DNA of 64,000 nt from Anseranas semipalmata (taxonomy: Eukaryota; Chordata; Aves; Anseriformes; Anseranatidae). The notes beneath the pieces were generated by a model, which was not told the origin of the DNA, did not search any database, and was given only the letters and a program-made list of their open reading frames with translations. Both the position numbers and the translations under genes were made by a program. Positions within the stretch are counted from its first letter, which is position 1. Every line of letters begins with the position of its first letter. This document shows positions 27,851-40,053 of this stretch, one piece after another. The stretch is taken from the NCBI GenBank assembly GCA_013399115.1, contig VXAA01002186.1, forward strand, positions 62,001 through 126,000, in the 5' to 3' direction.

Positions 27851-29004
27851 CTCCTGGTTTGGGTTTAGCAAAACCAAATCTAGCCAGCCACAACAAAACT
27901 CTTCTGTGACCTGACTAAAAATCCTAGTGTAGATGCAGCCTGTATGCATCGGATTTGTTTCTGAATTTTGTTCAGATGCTCAAGCAAAGCCTCTTCATCT
28001 AGTTTTCTGCGTTCTCCATATTGTCTATATTGTCTATAGATACTATCTCTGAAGGCCTCCAAAACCATGCTATATAAAATGTATATAGCACTTACTACTT
28101 TAATCTATTTATCACATCCTATTGCACCTATACGCCTATTGTTAATTGGGTATTGCATAAGTGAAAAGCCCTGGATTCTACTTTCTTTTAGTTTTCTTTT
28201 TTTTTTTTTTTTTGCCTTCTCTTCTATTTCTTTTTATTTACTTCAATTTTTGTAGATTTTATTTCTAATATGGAACTGCTAAAGCCAAAAATATTTCTAA
28301 ACTTTGGAAAAAGTGTTGGATATTTATACTGTTGGCAAAAAATATTCATGAATAAGAATTTTAATAAAATTTACATTTTGGAAAAGATGCTAGTTTCAGA
28401 TAGCATGGTAAAGATGGTCATGCAGGGTTTTTGGGGGGGAGCATCAAGGGTGCTCCTCTATCTGCGGCTAGATGTTTTTTAATGACTCCTTTTAAAATAC
28501 ATGGTGCTTGCCACTCTGAAACAAAATTCAAAAATATATTTATCTCAGACATTATACAGTTTGATAGTTGTTTCTCAACAGCTTACTGCTGCTTCTTTTT
28601 GCATGTTTTCAGTCTTCCATGCGTAAAGCTGAACATCGGATATTTCGTGTCCTCTGTTTGGAATGGGTTGAAAATTAAAATCAAGTTTCAGTTGAAAATG
28701 AAATCAGTTTGGCCTTCATTGTTAAATTGTGTAATGCTTCTACCTCTTGTTTGGCATATTTACTGTTGCTTTGTAAGGGAGCTACCTTGTGCGACAAAGA
28801 TAAACTAATCTGGGTATTATTGCTGCTTCTTTTTCTTCAGTTACAAATCAGTTAAAGTAATAAAATAAGCTTCATCAGAAATGTTGATTGAACTGTAATG
28901 GCTGAAATTATTTTCTTACATGTTCTTTATTGTTATACACAGAAAGAAATATATATGGCATATATATATTTTAAGTTTCATTTAATCTTTTTTTTTTTTC
29001 TTAG

Positions 29005-29076
29005 TGATCTTAGTGAAAATCAGATCCAAGCCATACCGAGGAAGGCATTCCGCGGAGCAGTAGACATAAAAAATCT
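29005..29076 (+). CDS. SLIT2: SLIT2 internal exon: leucine-rich repeat of LRR domain 1 (72 nt)
   Basis: This exon encodes one 24-residue leucine-rich repeat of the first LRR domain of SLIT2, a secreted glycoprotein that binds Robo receptors and heparan sulfate to repel growing axons and migrating cells. After one base that completes the preceding codon, the translation starts [17 protein letters not shown] and continues AVDIKNL, the L-x-x-N-x-I-x-x-I-P-x-x-A-F pattern of an extracellular LRR. The residues AVDIKNL fit SLIT2; SLIT3 has a different sequence here (from memory of the family). The acceptor is a poly-pyrimidine tract plus TTAG, and the donor is GTAAGT at 29077. Both flanking introns are phase 2, and the last codon is completed by the G at 38639. 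GC3 is 9/23. It corresponds to about residues 132-156 of the full protein. Confidence 0.96.
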
Positions 29077-32000
29077 GTAAGTATTTTCCTCCTTCTTATA
29101 TATAATCTGATGATAGTGCTTTGTCAATACAGTGTCCTTTTGTTCTATCAGATATCTTTTTACTAAGCACTTTTATAGCTGCTTAAGGAATCCCTGCATA
29201 AAACCAACACTTACCACTTGTTTTGGCAAAATATTTTAACGCATCTTAAGCATCCTTAAAATCACCCGACACGAAATTTAAAACATTGAAATGGAGTTGA
29301 ATACAACAAGGCATTATAAGCATTTGCTTATGCTAACTTGAATTTAATATTTGAATGTCAGGCTACTGTAAACATTTCATTGTTTTATGTGGAAAAAAAT
29401 TGTTCTGCCTCGGGTCTAGGATTTTGCCTTTTGTTTGCATGTATAAAAGAAAGAAAAATCAAGCTATTATCTAGTTTTGCTCGCATATATTTTTGTACTG
29501 TGTAATTACTTTTCTTACACAGTTTTCTTTTGTGGCAAAGTAAGTACTTTCTAAAAGCTAGATACTTACTTTCCTGGAGAAAGTGACCCTGAAGTTCATG
29601 GGCAAGTTTTGAATTCTTATGGCTTCTAAATGAGGAAATACGTGAGTTTCAAGACAAAAGAAAGCAGTGACTTTTTGACTTTGTGTTTAGAGTAGTGAGT
29701 CAGTTTAGTGGACTGAATGAGCTGAATGACCTGAAGACTGTGATGAACTTCTATAGTAGGAAACTTAAGGTCATCCACCCAAAAGCTGTAACTGCAGCTA
29801 TAAGCTTGGGGGCTCATCACTTGTAAACAACCAACAAAGACAGAGAACATATTCTACTGAATTGAAGAGAGACCATGGAGCTGCCAATGTGATGCAGCTG
29901 TGAAAAAAACACAATTGCTGTCTTATGTGACATCAATAGAAATAAGGAAGTATTAAGCCATTGCATGAGGTTTTCATGTAATTTCTGTTGAAATACTTTT
30001 CACTAAATGCAGTTGTCAGTGTTAGAGAAAGATGAACTTTGTAGTTGAACTACTGTGAAAATGGAATGCTCCATAATTATGATACAACTACAAGATGTTG
30101 CATCCCCAGGTGGAGGAAGCCCTTTGCATTTCTGGCATCCTGTGATGGACTCCACTCCATTCTGCTGCCCTCAGCACTGCACACAAATCGATCAGGAGGG
30201 CGTACATTCAAAGATTTAGCAGAACAGCCAGGAGTTTGGCCTACTTGTTTTGATTTTTAGAAATGTGTTGTTTTATTTAACCACATTTGTGATACTGTCT
30301 TTCCCTGCAATGAAGTCCTACCCCATCTCAGTGGAAAAACTATTATGTTCAAATCTATTATGCTCAAAAACATGCAAGCACTTCTCAGAGTGGCTTTGTT
30401 ACTTTGTTTAAATGATGTTTTATTGTTTCTATTCAGAACTGGTCCCATCATTATTCATGGTCTCAAAGAGGCTTGGCTACAAGGAGAAGCCGGCTTTTTT
30501 GTGCATTGTCTTTTATATTTGAAAATTGATACAGCTAAAGAAAGAAACTTTGGTAGCAAAAATAAAAGCATCATTGAGAATTTTATAACGGCAGAGCAGT
30601 ATTTTAGAATGCAATAAGTATACTTAATATATTGTGAGATAGCTTCAGTCAGAAACTGAGTTAGGATGTTAATCTTTAGCTAAGATAATATTTATATCTT
30701 GGTGTATATTTTCCCAGTAAGGATCCCGAATGATGTCTAAAACGTGCGTAAAGCAATAGATCTGCACTTTAAAGCCTTTCTGTTTAGTAAGAGAATTCAA
30801 ACAAAACTGTCATAAAGGCCATAGCATTGCCACGAAGTCCAAATCTTATCTGTGGCATATAGCTTATTGTCATAGCAGGAAAACTACGGATATCTCCTTT
30901 ATTGGTGGTCCCAGGAAAAAAAAAAAAGATCTGAAATACTTATGATCCCACTACAGTTGAAAGCACTAAGAAACACATTTCTCTGTCTCGTAAATGCTAC
31001 CTGTATTGCTGGTGACACACCTTATATTGTGTGAGGTAAGGGTGTGAGTATCAGAATGACACGCGAGTTCCTGGGGTGTCACGTGGAGTCTAGCACAGCA
31101 TTTATGTAACTAGATCACGTATTCAGAAAATGAATGCTATTTGTGCATTTCCAGAAGCTTAGTCAAGAAAGAGATCTGAACCCTAGCCTTCCATCTAGCT
31201 TTTTACATTATACTTAGAGAAAGGTGACTGCAAGAATTGTACTATTTTTATTTCATTGTCCAAGAAAAGTAAGGAGACAATGGATGAGTGATAGATGTAG
31301 AAGGCATCACTTCGCAAACAAAGGAAACTATGAAATGAAGGAATATAGCATCTATGAAATGATTAAACTAAGGTCCAGGAACCACATAGCTGTATTACTG
31401 AGAACTGTCATAAACAGAATTCAGTTTTGTTCTAATTTCACGGTTTCTTCTGTAATTGCCTAGTAGTTAAGCATACTGTAAAAGATGTTAACCAAACTTA
31501 TGGAAGAGAGAGGTTAAAATACAAAGAGTAATGAAACCTGCCTTAGAACACTTTGTCAATTCAAGTTTTGCTTTGTCTAACAACATCAGATTGATTACAA
31601 TATAAATTACAGTGGCTTTTTTTAAATGCAATGCGTGATAACCATCACAAACAGTAGCTCTAGTAAGCTGTTTCAAAGGCAGTTAACAAATCTCACAGAA
31701 GTCGAACTGATTATATATTTTATTTTGCTGAATGGAGACTCACCTTTCTTTTACTGCCCCTAGATATTTCCCCACCCAAATCAGGAGTTGGAACATTTTG
31801 GAAAAGATTCTATGGTTGCCAAAGAATATTGCTCTAAGTCTTCACAGAGCAAAAGGAATTAGATGCTAACTCAGATTATCTGAAGGAAATTGCTTCCTTT
31901 AAAGTTGATGATACCACTAGGATCTTTTGATTTCCTGCTAATATGTTTGCTCTAGAGTACTCTTGATGCTTCTCAGAAGAAGCTGTCCAGTTTCCATGAA

Positions 32001-32184
32001 ATGTGGCTGTATTTCCTTTGTGGGCATCTTCTTAATAATATTTACAGGGTAGATTCTGTAGAAGATAATGCCTTGCTCAGTTTGCTTCTTTTATGAGAAA
32101 TTACAGCCCCAGCAACATGCCCCACCATCATAGTTAACAACAGCAACAAAGTCAGCCCCCACAAACATACTATCTGTACCCTCC

Positions 32185-32385
32185 CATTAAGCATCTATAG
32201 GCAGCTATAAGATCCACCCTCCTTTGCCCTTCAGGCTGAATGAATGCAGTTCTTGGAGACTTTCCCCAGATGTCACCTGATTCATCTTGGTGGCCCTGAT
32301 TGAACTGACCCCAGCATGTCAGTGTCCATCTTCTGCTGCGGAGGCTGAGAGCTGACACAGTACTCAGGTGTGGTCTTCCAAATGT
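32185..32385 (-). mobile_element. Degraded internal CR1 fragment
   Basis: Although diverged, several CR1 words are readable on the + strand as reverse complement: GGCAGCTATAAGATCCACCC, CTTCAGGCTGAATGAA, TCATCTTGGTGGCCCTGA and GACACAGTACTCAGGTGTGG, in the order found in CR1 elements. The 3' terminal repeat is missing, so this is an internal piece of an older copy. The 83-codon minus-strand open frame over it is a remnant and does not encode a recognisable domain. Boundaries are approximate to about 30 nt. Confidence 0.75.
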
Positions 32386-34191
32386 CAAACAGACAGGAAG
32401 GCATCCTGACTTCACTGTCACAACTACAGACCCATTGGTGCTAATGAGTCAAGTTCTTCAAAAAATGTGCCAACAAATGAGAGAACCTTGGTTTCTACTG
32501 GTGTCTCTGGCCCAGTATCCAGTATTGACGGTTCAAATTCTAAAAGTATAATTTGAAAAGTTGCTCCTAACTTGGTGGTACTTCCGGGAGAAGAATTTGC
32601 ATCAAGAAGATAGGCTCATCAGAGAATGCAGTGACACCTACTGTTTAAACAAAAAAATAAATAAAAAAGAAATTATCATATAAATTAGAAATTAAGTACA
32701 TGTTTTTAATATACACGTTAATGACGGTTTCATAACCCTCTATGGTGATGCAGTACTCATGGCAGAACTGTGATGGTAAATATATACAACATGAAAATGA
32801 TACCAAGAATAGTAGGCAACAGTTTCATCATATCTTCTGCAAGTATTTGTGTCCTGTTTTTCTTGTCCCAGTCTAGCCTTATTTTAGACTACCCTGTTCT
32901 TCAGTGTCCATTCGGTTCCATTTTTTTCCCCAGCAAGTGGGGGACAGCAGTGTCCTTTTGGTCATTTTTGCTCTAGCAGAGAGCAGGAGAAAAGCTGCCA
33001 CAGTGGGGCTGTGCTCTCCTATGCCCTGTAACAGAGCAAAAAGAAAGAGCTTGTGAGGTCAGTGGCTCCTGGGTCAAAAAAATAAGGGGAAGTGGTAATG
33101 GTGGTGGTGGATCTTAGGGCCTGTAAGCTGTTGGACACTAGCTGTCACCCCAAGGATAAAGGCTGCAGGGCGGTGTAGTAGCTTCACGCATTGAATTGTC
33201 TGGGAAAATGGAGAGTTAGTGAGGAGGTAGACAAACATCAGCATCTACTCAAAGTCCTTCAAATTACTCTAACCTTTGTCCAAAACCTTCAATAATATTA
33301 TGATACTAGGTGTTGCTCTGATGCCTCTCGGGGCCTGTTGTGAAAGTTTTAAAGCTTGCATTGGCAATAAAGGCATAACTGAATCTTGGCTGGCAATGAC
33401 TGGACTTTTTCTTGAAGTTCAGTTCTATTAGCAGTTGGAAGCCAGAGTCCTGCTGAAGGTGTTCTGTTACTGACTTCTCAGATTATGCACAAAATTCCAC
33501 TGCAACTGGAAGTGTATTTGTCTACTCGTCTGTACAAGTACTAATCCAAATGCACTGCTAGTTTAAGAAATGCTTTAATAATTTAGAATTGACATATTCC
33601 TTACCCTTATTCTTAGTGGGAATCTTAATTCAACTACTAGTCTGTTCAGCCACCTGTGTTTCAGGTATACATCAATAAAGATTTTCACTAGATGTTAGTA
33701 CATTCAGTGTATATTTAAGATTTTTGGTAAAGTCAAAAAAATCTCTCTGAAGAACTAACTGAAAACATAGGTAAACTTTTCTAGTGACTCCAAAAACTGT
33801 TGTTGCCAAATAGGTCAGTGACTATGGCTTTTAGGCAAAAAGTTTTTCTTTCTGACTATTTCGGTAAAAGACCATTTCAATACAGGAGCTGAATGCTATT
33901 ATTAAAGCTATTATTTTTACTAAAGATTAGTTACCTAAAATTTGGCCTGCTGAAAAAAAGTTTCCTTTTTGTCAGAAACAAATCATTTATGAAATGTTAA
34001 TTATGTTTTAAAATCAGGCAGAACATTTGGCTTTGAAGATGAGTTTCAAATCAGAACTCTCTGAAAGTGAGTTGAGAGCTTTCTTGCAAGTCTCTTTTTA
34101 GCACATGAACCACTGAGGAAAAGTCTAAAATAGGTAAAAATCTAAAAATCTATTCAAAATAGGTGTTTATTTGAGTGACAATAAATAGGTG

Positions 34192-34232
34192 AATAATAAT
34201 AATAATAAAAATAAAAATAATTAAAAAAAAAA
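34192..34232. repeat. AAT/AAAAT-rich microsatellite
   Basis: About five AAT units followed by AAAAAT units and a poly-A end. Confidence 0.9.
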
Positions 34233-35997
34233 CTGAGAATAATGCAAATTCTCTTTGAGGATTTGAATTTTAAAGAAAATGAGTTTATGCTTCTGTTGAA
34301 TTTCTAAGATGCATGCAAAACCTAGTTGAACTCTCAGGAGCCTTTAAGCCTTTACAGATCTGTACTACTTTGGAAAGTGAGTCTGCCTTTGCTTTACTAA
34401 ACAGGGTGACATACTCATGTTGAGGAGACTTGCAAGGACATTTTTTGTTATGTAGTAACTAAGTAGAATTTGAGAGGATGGAGCTACAGATCTGTTCTCT
34501 CTTTTCTTCTAGTTTATTCAGTATGTATGCTCATGTAGAAGTATTTGTAAGCCTTGCTTTTTAATGTTGGGTTAAAAGAAAAAGGGTAATTATTTGCTAT
34601 ATTATGTATATTAGAAAAAAATATTATGTATTCATTCAAAATGTTTTACAGGAAAATTTAGCAAAGAACAAAATGAACTACATTAGCAAGTACAAGTAGA
34701 TAAAAGCACTTGACTTCCAAATGAAAGAATAATAGCAATAAACAGGCACAAGATACAAGCACTTCTCTGAAGTTTGATAAAAACTTAGAATAAATTCTTG
34801 CACAATGCACATCTTTCTGAGCTAATGTCTCTGAAATTATTGATCCCTCTTGAAATTGAAATTGAGAGGGGAATTGAGAAATAGGAAAACATAACTCAGT
34901 TCTGTTGAAAAAATACAAGGAGACATTAAAATAGTGGCTGTTTCCAAAAATTCTATTGCAGTGATAAATATTGTGCACTCTGTTCTTTTCCCAAGGAAAA
35001 ACTTTAATGATATGAAATACAGCATACAGTGTGCTAAAACTAGATTTTTTTTCTAAATGTTTACTGGTGAGGAAGACACCACAGGGATCTAGAAAGGCTT
35101 CTGACTTTTTCTGATGACTTCTTAAAAACGTTTACTATTAAGTTGATCCATTAGTAGAATGTAATTTCTGAACAAAAGAGAAGAAGCTAAAGCTGCATGG
35201 CGCCTTTCTTGCCCTGGACCACAGAGCGTCCTCAAGTGCTGAAGAAGAGAAGAGTAAAGCAGACATAGACTTAAACTGTTGTAACTTTTAACTCAGCCTC
35301 TATGAATGAGGAAAAGATGTTTTCTGTCAGTTTTTTTTTTTTTTCCTGTATGAGGGTAGTAGTTTTCAAATGTATTCGACATCTTCTGTTAGTCATGAAA
35401 TGCTCTTCTTGTGGTATAACAAGGTTTATTTATTTATTTTTTATTTATCGTTATCTAGTAGACAACATATGCTAAAAGGGAAGAAAATGTAAGTTAGCAG
35501 TGTGTTTCTACAGTGCAGGATGTATCAGCAAAACCAGTAAATACACAACATTTTAAAACACACATTTTCTTACTAGGTCAATGGTCTTTGCTACCCATGA
35601 ACATTAACATTTTAAATAGCAGTAGATAGTAAGTATAAAATACCCAGGTAATCCTGCAGATACAGGTGCAAAAAATAATTAATTCTCTGTGACATCTGAA
35701 AGATTTTGAGTGTAACAGCTGTTGTTTGGCCTTTTATGAGCTTTACAGGAGCCACGCTGCCCAAGGTAATCAGCTGATTTGTGGAAGGGGGGTGGACAGA
35801 AAGCAAAGCAGAGGAACAGAGTGACTTTCCAAAGAGATGGGGAGAGGTCTGTAGAAAAGACCCAACGTGGAGATGGTGGGGAAAAGGCCACAAAGAGATA
35901 CTGGGGAGAGGGGAAGGATGATGGTCCATGTCTGATCAGCTTCTGTTCTTCAGGGCATTTTAATCATGTGAAAAGAAGAAAAGAAATTCTCAGGGGG

Positions 35998-36027
35998 AAG
36001 TTAGTATTATTTATATAATACTAACTT
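35998..36027. repeat. Perfect 13-bp hairpin
   Basis: AAGTTAGTATTAT at 35998-36010 is the exact reverse complement of ATAATACTAACTT at 36015-36027, with a TTAT loop. It is AT-rich with no T-run following, so it is not a terminator-like structure. Confidence 0.9.
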
Positions 36028-38109
36028 AGTGGTTAGTGACTTAAGTCAATAATTTAGTGGTGAGAAACGCTTTTTCACAGCATTGTAGATATTTTAATGT
36101 ATGCTTTTGAAAGTCATTATGCTAAAAATAAATGATAGAACAACTTAAAATTGGAGACATATGTAATTTTTTGCTCTTTTGCATATGTCCGAAGTCATAG
36201 CACTCACACAATTGGCTCTTGGGAACCAGCCTTACCCAAAAAAATCAGACTGCTTCCGTATATCCCTTAGAGGGATATTATGTATTAATGATACAGTGGT
36301 TATGAAATATTGTCTAACTTTTTGTTTGGATTATATAGGCAGTAGATACCTTTACCTTAACAAAAATACCATAAATTGCTAATCAAGCCAGGCACACAGT
36401 CTTCAAAGTCAAAGCTACCTTTCATAGCTTAAAAAATATATATTATGCCAATTGTTCTTCATAGTGTTTTCTGATCTTTTTATATCATGGTCATCTAAAA
36501 CACAAAGAAGGTAGAATCTTTCAAAGATAATTTGTAAACCTAGGAAATATTTCTCCTCCCCCCATCCACAAAATTCCTTTCCCCCTTTCCTTTCATTAGT
36601 TCAATGCAAACAAAGTAATCTTTCTTGTAAGAAGATTTAAATGAGAACTCACCCTTCACTAAGATAGTGGTATATGGTGATTCACTAAAGGAAGAAGTCC
36701 AAAAGTTTTCAGGTGAGCCACAACTGCTGCCAGTCTAGTGGAAGAAATCTGCCTTTCAGTTTGTGTAGGACAAGATTTGCTCAAGTGCTTACTCTACTGT
36801 TAAAAGATTTTCCTTTGTGTATAATATGGATGATTTAGAAGAAGCTGTGTCAGCACTGATTTATACATTGACAGCTAAGGATAATAAGATATGGGCAAAC
36901 ATACAGCTCACCCTTTTACAGATTAACCTGCAGACTGCATTAGGCAAATTCGATGGCATTAAAAGATTTTTCCAATTTGTCTGGAAACAATTTCTCTTTT
37001 GTATTGTGTCAAGGGTAACATTTCATGCCATTGTACTAATTTAAATAGCTTTGATAAATTGTACAAGAGGTTAGAGAACTGTACTGTGTATATATTTTAC
37101 CTCTTTAAAATAAAAAGGCTATTAACTTAATTGTTAAATGAAATTAATTAGTAAAAATGAAAAGAGTCTGAGCAAGTAGGCTTAGATATTCCAACACTGC
37201 AGCACTAGTGCTGTAACATTGCACCAAAATGATTAAAGATCATATTCAGGAAATTATAGTTTGCATTTCAGTATAGCTTTCAGTACAAAGAAACACAGAT
37301 ACTGCTATAGTTATGATAATATTTTATTCCTGCATAGTAGTAATTCAGATGAAAAATATGGATGAAACTAAAAGAACTTTATAGAAGTTGGTACTTTACA
37401 CTCAACAGTGGGTGTGATGATTTATTAATAAAGTAAAAGGTTATCATAGATTCAGAAGAATCACAGAAAATGCTTTAGTAAAAGCCTCATTAGCTCTGGT
37501 AGCTAATATATAATTGGAGACAGAAAGGGCAGAGTTCATTTGTATTTTGTTCATTTTCTTAGTATTGTTCACACGCATTTACTCATACATATTATCTGAT
37601 ACCGACAAGTGTCAGGCTTGAAGATCTTCTGGTTGTATTTTCTTGCAAGTCATGCCTTGAAATGCATATTTATAGGAATTATATTCATAGGCAATATTTT
37701 AAGGAGAAGCTTATAACCTGAGAAATTGGGATTTTGTATTTGCATGGTGGTTAATTTCAGCAGACTTTTTTTTTAATTGTGCAATATGTACTGTATCAAT
37801 GTTATGAATTGAAAAAGTAATATTATTCTTCAGAGAAATGAATGTAAATTTTTCATAACTTAATACTTAAAGATTAATAATGTATGGGATGGATTGCTGA
37901 GTTTTATGTCCAGAATACAAGTGCTCTGTGGCAACATCTTATCTGCATACAATCGCCGAGAGAACAAACTATGCAGAAAATCACACACTGAAGCTTCCAG
38001 CAGAAATGCTAGTTTCATTTAGAGCAGAATTAAAGGATATAGCTAACTGAGTATGTAAATACCTTGAACACTGCTATTTCTACACTGAGAAATATTCTAG
38101 AAGGTAATT

Positions 38110-38638
38110 ATTGTAAACCCCCACCCTCAGCCCTGCACCTCCCATCTGGGGCAGACGCACCCCTAAATGTGGTCCCTCGCTCGTTCCTGCCAGGGCGCAG
38201 GGAATTAACATGCAGCTGGGCTGCTCTGATAAATGGATTCTGTTAGGTCACCGAGGGGATGCGTGTGACATTAAGTGATTTACCGTCCTTTACCTTAATG
38301 AAATTGTTTCAGCAAGATGACGCTGAGAGCTTTTAATGGATAGCTTTTCTTGATGTAATGAAATTGCATTCCTTTGGCATTTAATATAAGGTGCAGTTAT
38401 TATTTACTGGAGCTCTCCTGGAGCTGCTGTTTTGCGCAGACAGTTCAGAACAAAAAGAGATTTCTGTGGCAGCATCCAGGCCGGCATGGTGTATGACAGT
38501 CTTAAGCATACGAGCGTATTTGCGAGAGCATTTCAGTTAGCGTGGCCTGGCCATGCAGACCCTTCAGGAGGCTTACTCCTCACGCGGCACTGCCAGCGCT
38601 CAGCTCTTTTACAAATACCTTCCTAATCTGTTTAACAG
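38110..38638. promoter_or_regulatory. Candidate conserved non-coding element upstream of the 38639 exon
   Basis: This ~500-nt stretch differs from the rest of the intron. It has few homopolymers, keeps many CpG dinucleotides (for example around 38150-38200 and 38510-38610), and carries a repeated TAATGAAATTG motif (38297-38307 and 38356-38366) with homeodomain-like TAAT cores, plus a CAGCTG E-box at 38212-38217. These properties suggest an enhancer under constraint, but conservation cannot be tested from one sequence. It could also be ordinary unique intron sequence. Confidence 0.35.
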
Positions 38639-38710
38639 GCAACTGGATTACAACCAGATCAGCTGTATTGAAGATGGGGCATTTAGGGCTCTACGCGACC
38701 TGGAAGTGCT
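38639..38710 (+). CDS. SLIT2: SLIT2 internal exon: next leucine-rich repeat of LRR domain 1 (72 nt)
   Basis: The first base completes a CTG leucine codon with 29075-29076. The translation then reads [15 protein letters not shown] followed by RALRDLEVL, a 24-residue LRR with the consensus asparagine and a buried cysteine. The D-Y-N-Q-I-S motif fits SLIT2; SLIT3 has D-N-N-H-I-S (from memory). The acceptor is TTTAACAG and the donor GTAAGT, with phase 2 on both sides, so this exon matches its neighbours in length and phase, the usual result of internal exon duplication in LRR proteins. GC3 is 12/23. A 72-nt symmetric exon can in principle be skipped without a frameshift, but nothing here indicates that it is. 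About residues 156-180 of the full protein. Confidence 0.97.
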
Positions 38711-38924
38711 GTAAGTATTGCTTGTATCTCTGACTTTTAGCAAGAGCTTGATATCTGGGGAGTACTAATGTAAAAGCTTATCTGTGAGCTGCAGCCTGGT
38801 GTCAGAATGGTCTAGTGAAAAGATGTCTTAAAATAATCCACTGCAACATGCAATAAAATGGTAAAATTATCTGGGGAGACAGAGATGCTCCTTTACTCTG
38901 CAAGACAACCATAACACGCAATTT

Positions 38925-38944
38925 AAAAAAAAAAAAAAAAAAAA
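38925..38944. repeat. 20-nt poly-A
   Basis: Uninterrupted A20 in the intron 214 nt downstream of the 38639-38710 exon. Confidence 0.95.
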
Positions 38945-40036
38945 GGCAGATGGCAGATACTGTAAGAAAAGAGTGTATTTCCTTTTAAAATGGGAAGGGG
39001 AGTATTAATGAAACCAATTATTTTTGTAAATGATACATCACTGTTGAAGCGCTGAACATTTTCAGGATTGCCTTTGTTGCACAGTCTGACATCGATTTGA
39101 TCTTTCAGCATCTCTGCTTAAGGAACAATATACTAAATGTATCTGACAATCTAGATGTTTTCAAAGAGGCACTTGCCTAGCAAACACTGCTGTTATGTAG
39201 TGAGATGTTTAGCCTGTCCATGTTAAATGTCATTTTTTATTTTAATTTCTATGTGTATGTATATAAAAACATATATATACAGAAAATATTTTTTATGTCA
39301 TTGAAGGTTTGTATCGCAATACTCTTTTGCATACTTTTTTCTCACTGTCTCAAAGTTGCCCTCAGTGAGGTTAAAGGTAACAAAATTATCATCAGTGACC
39401 CCTGACCTGACAATAGTGACTGTAATGAGCAAAGTGTCTCCGTTCCCAAAGAATCTGAGACACAGCACACATTCCTGAAATATTTTCTCTGTCAGTCAAA
39501 ATGTCACATTTTTTCTGTGCTTTTTTATTAAGGGAACTGAAAGACTTTGTGTATCAGTGAGTTACTTCATGTTAGTTTGAATCATACTTGGTAAATCACA
39601 CCTAGAGGTGGGAGGAAGCTTATTCTTTTTCTTCTAAGATTCTGAAGTAAACAAGCATTTCCGACAGATATGTCTGTATGTCCAAGAAAATAGGAATATG
39701 TGAGCTACTGGCAGTAAAGTTTTATATTAATATGCAATAGTTGATCTTACTTATGAGTGAATGGTTCTGACAGCTGATTTTTTTTTTAATAGTATAATCA
39801 TAGAATAACAAACCTCTTGTTAATTTTCTGGTATAAAACCATGTAAAATGTACCAATAGGTTCAATATTAAGTCTAATTCTGAAGTTGATAAATTGTTCA
39901 TTTTCTGTCAGTAAACCTGATATTCTGTGAGATTTTTACCTTTGGATCTCATGTAGTTTCCAGTGATGGCTTAATCTGGTTATCATGTTTTTTAATACGA
40001 GCCTTCCTTTACATGTGGAAGTGTTAAATATATATT

Positions 40037-40053
40037 AAAAAAAAAAAAAAAAA
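40037..40053. repeat. 17-nt poly-A
   Basis: Uninterrupted A17. Confidence 0.95.

Larger units (their letters stand above)
1..29004 (+). other. SLIT2: Intron of SLIT2 upstream of the first visible exon (incomplete at 5' end)
   Basis: No coding exon could be supported in this stretch. I looked for the 72-nt LRR exons expected just upstream in SLIT2 and did not find them, so the preceding exon should lie before the window. The acceptor at its 3' end is a T-rich tract followed by CTTAG at 29000-29004, leaving the next exon in phase 2. Contents are AT-rich unique sequence, one CR1 fragment (15397-15767), many homopolymer and short tandem repeats, and a GC-richer block beside a poly-T tract (6179-6310). 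Single ambiguous bases (N) occur at 2738 and 15971, both beside homopolymers, so they look like sequencing or assembly uncertainty. The open frames here are short and resemble no family I know. Confidence 0.8.
29077..38638 (+). other. SLIT2: SLIT2 intron (9,562 nt)
   Basis: GT-AG intron, donor GTAAGT and acceptor TTTAACAG. No further exon is supported: the reading frame joins directly from 29076 to 38639. It contains a degraded CR1 fragment (about 32185-32385), an AAT-rich microsatellite at 34192, a 13-bp perfect hairpin at 35998-36027, and a CpG-retaining block over its last 500 nt. The rest is AT-rich unique sequence. Confidence 0.9.
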
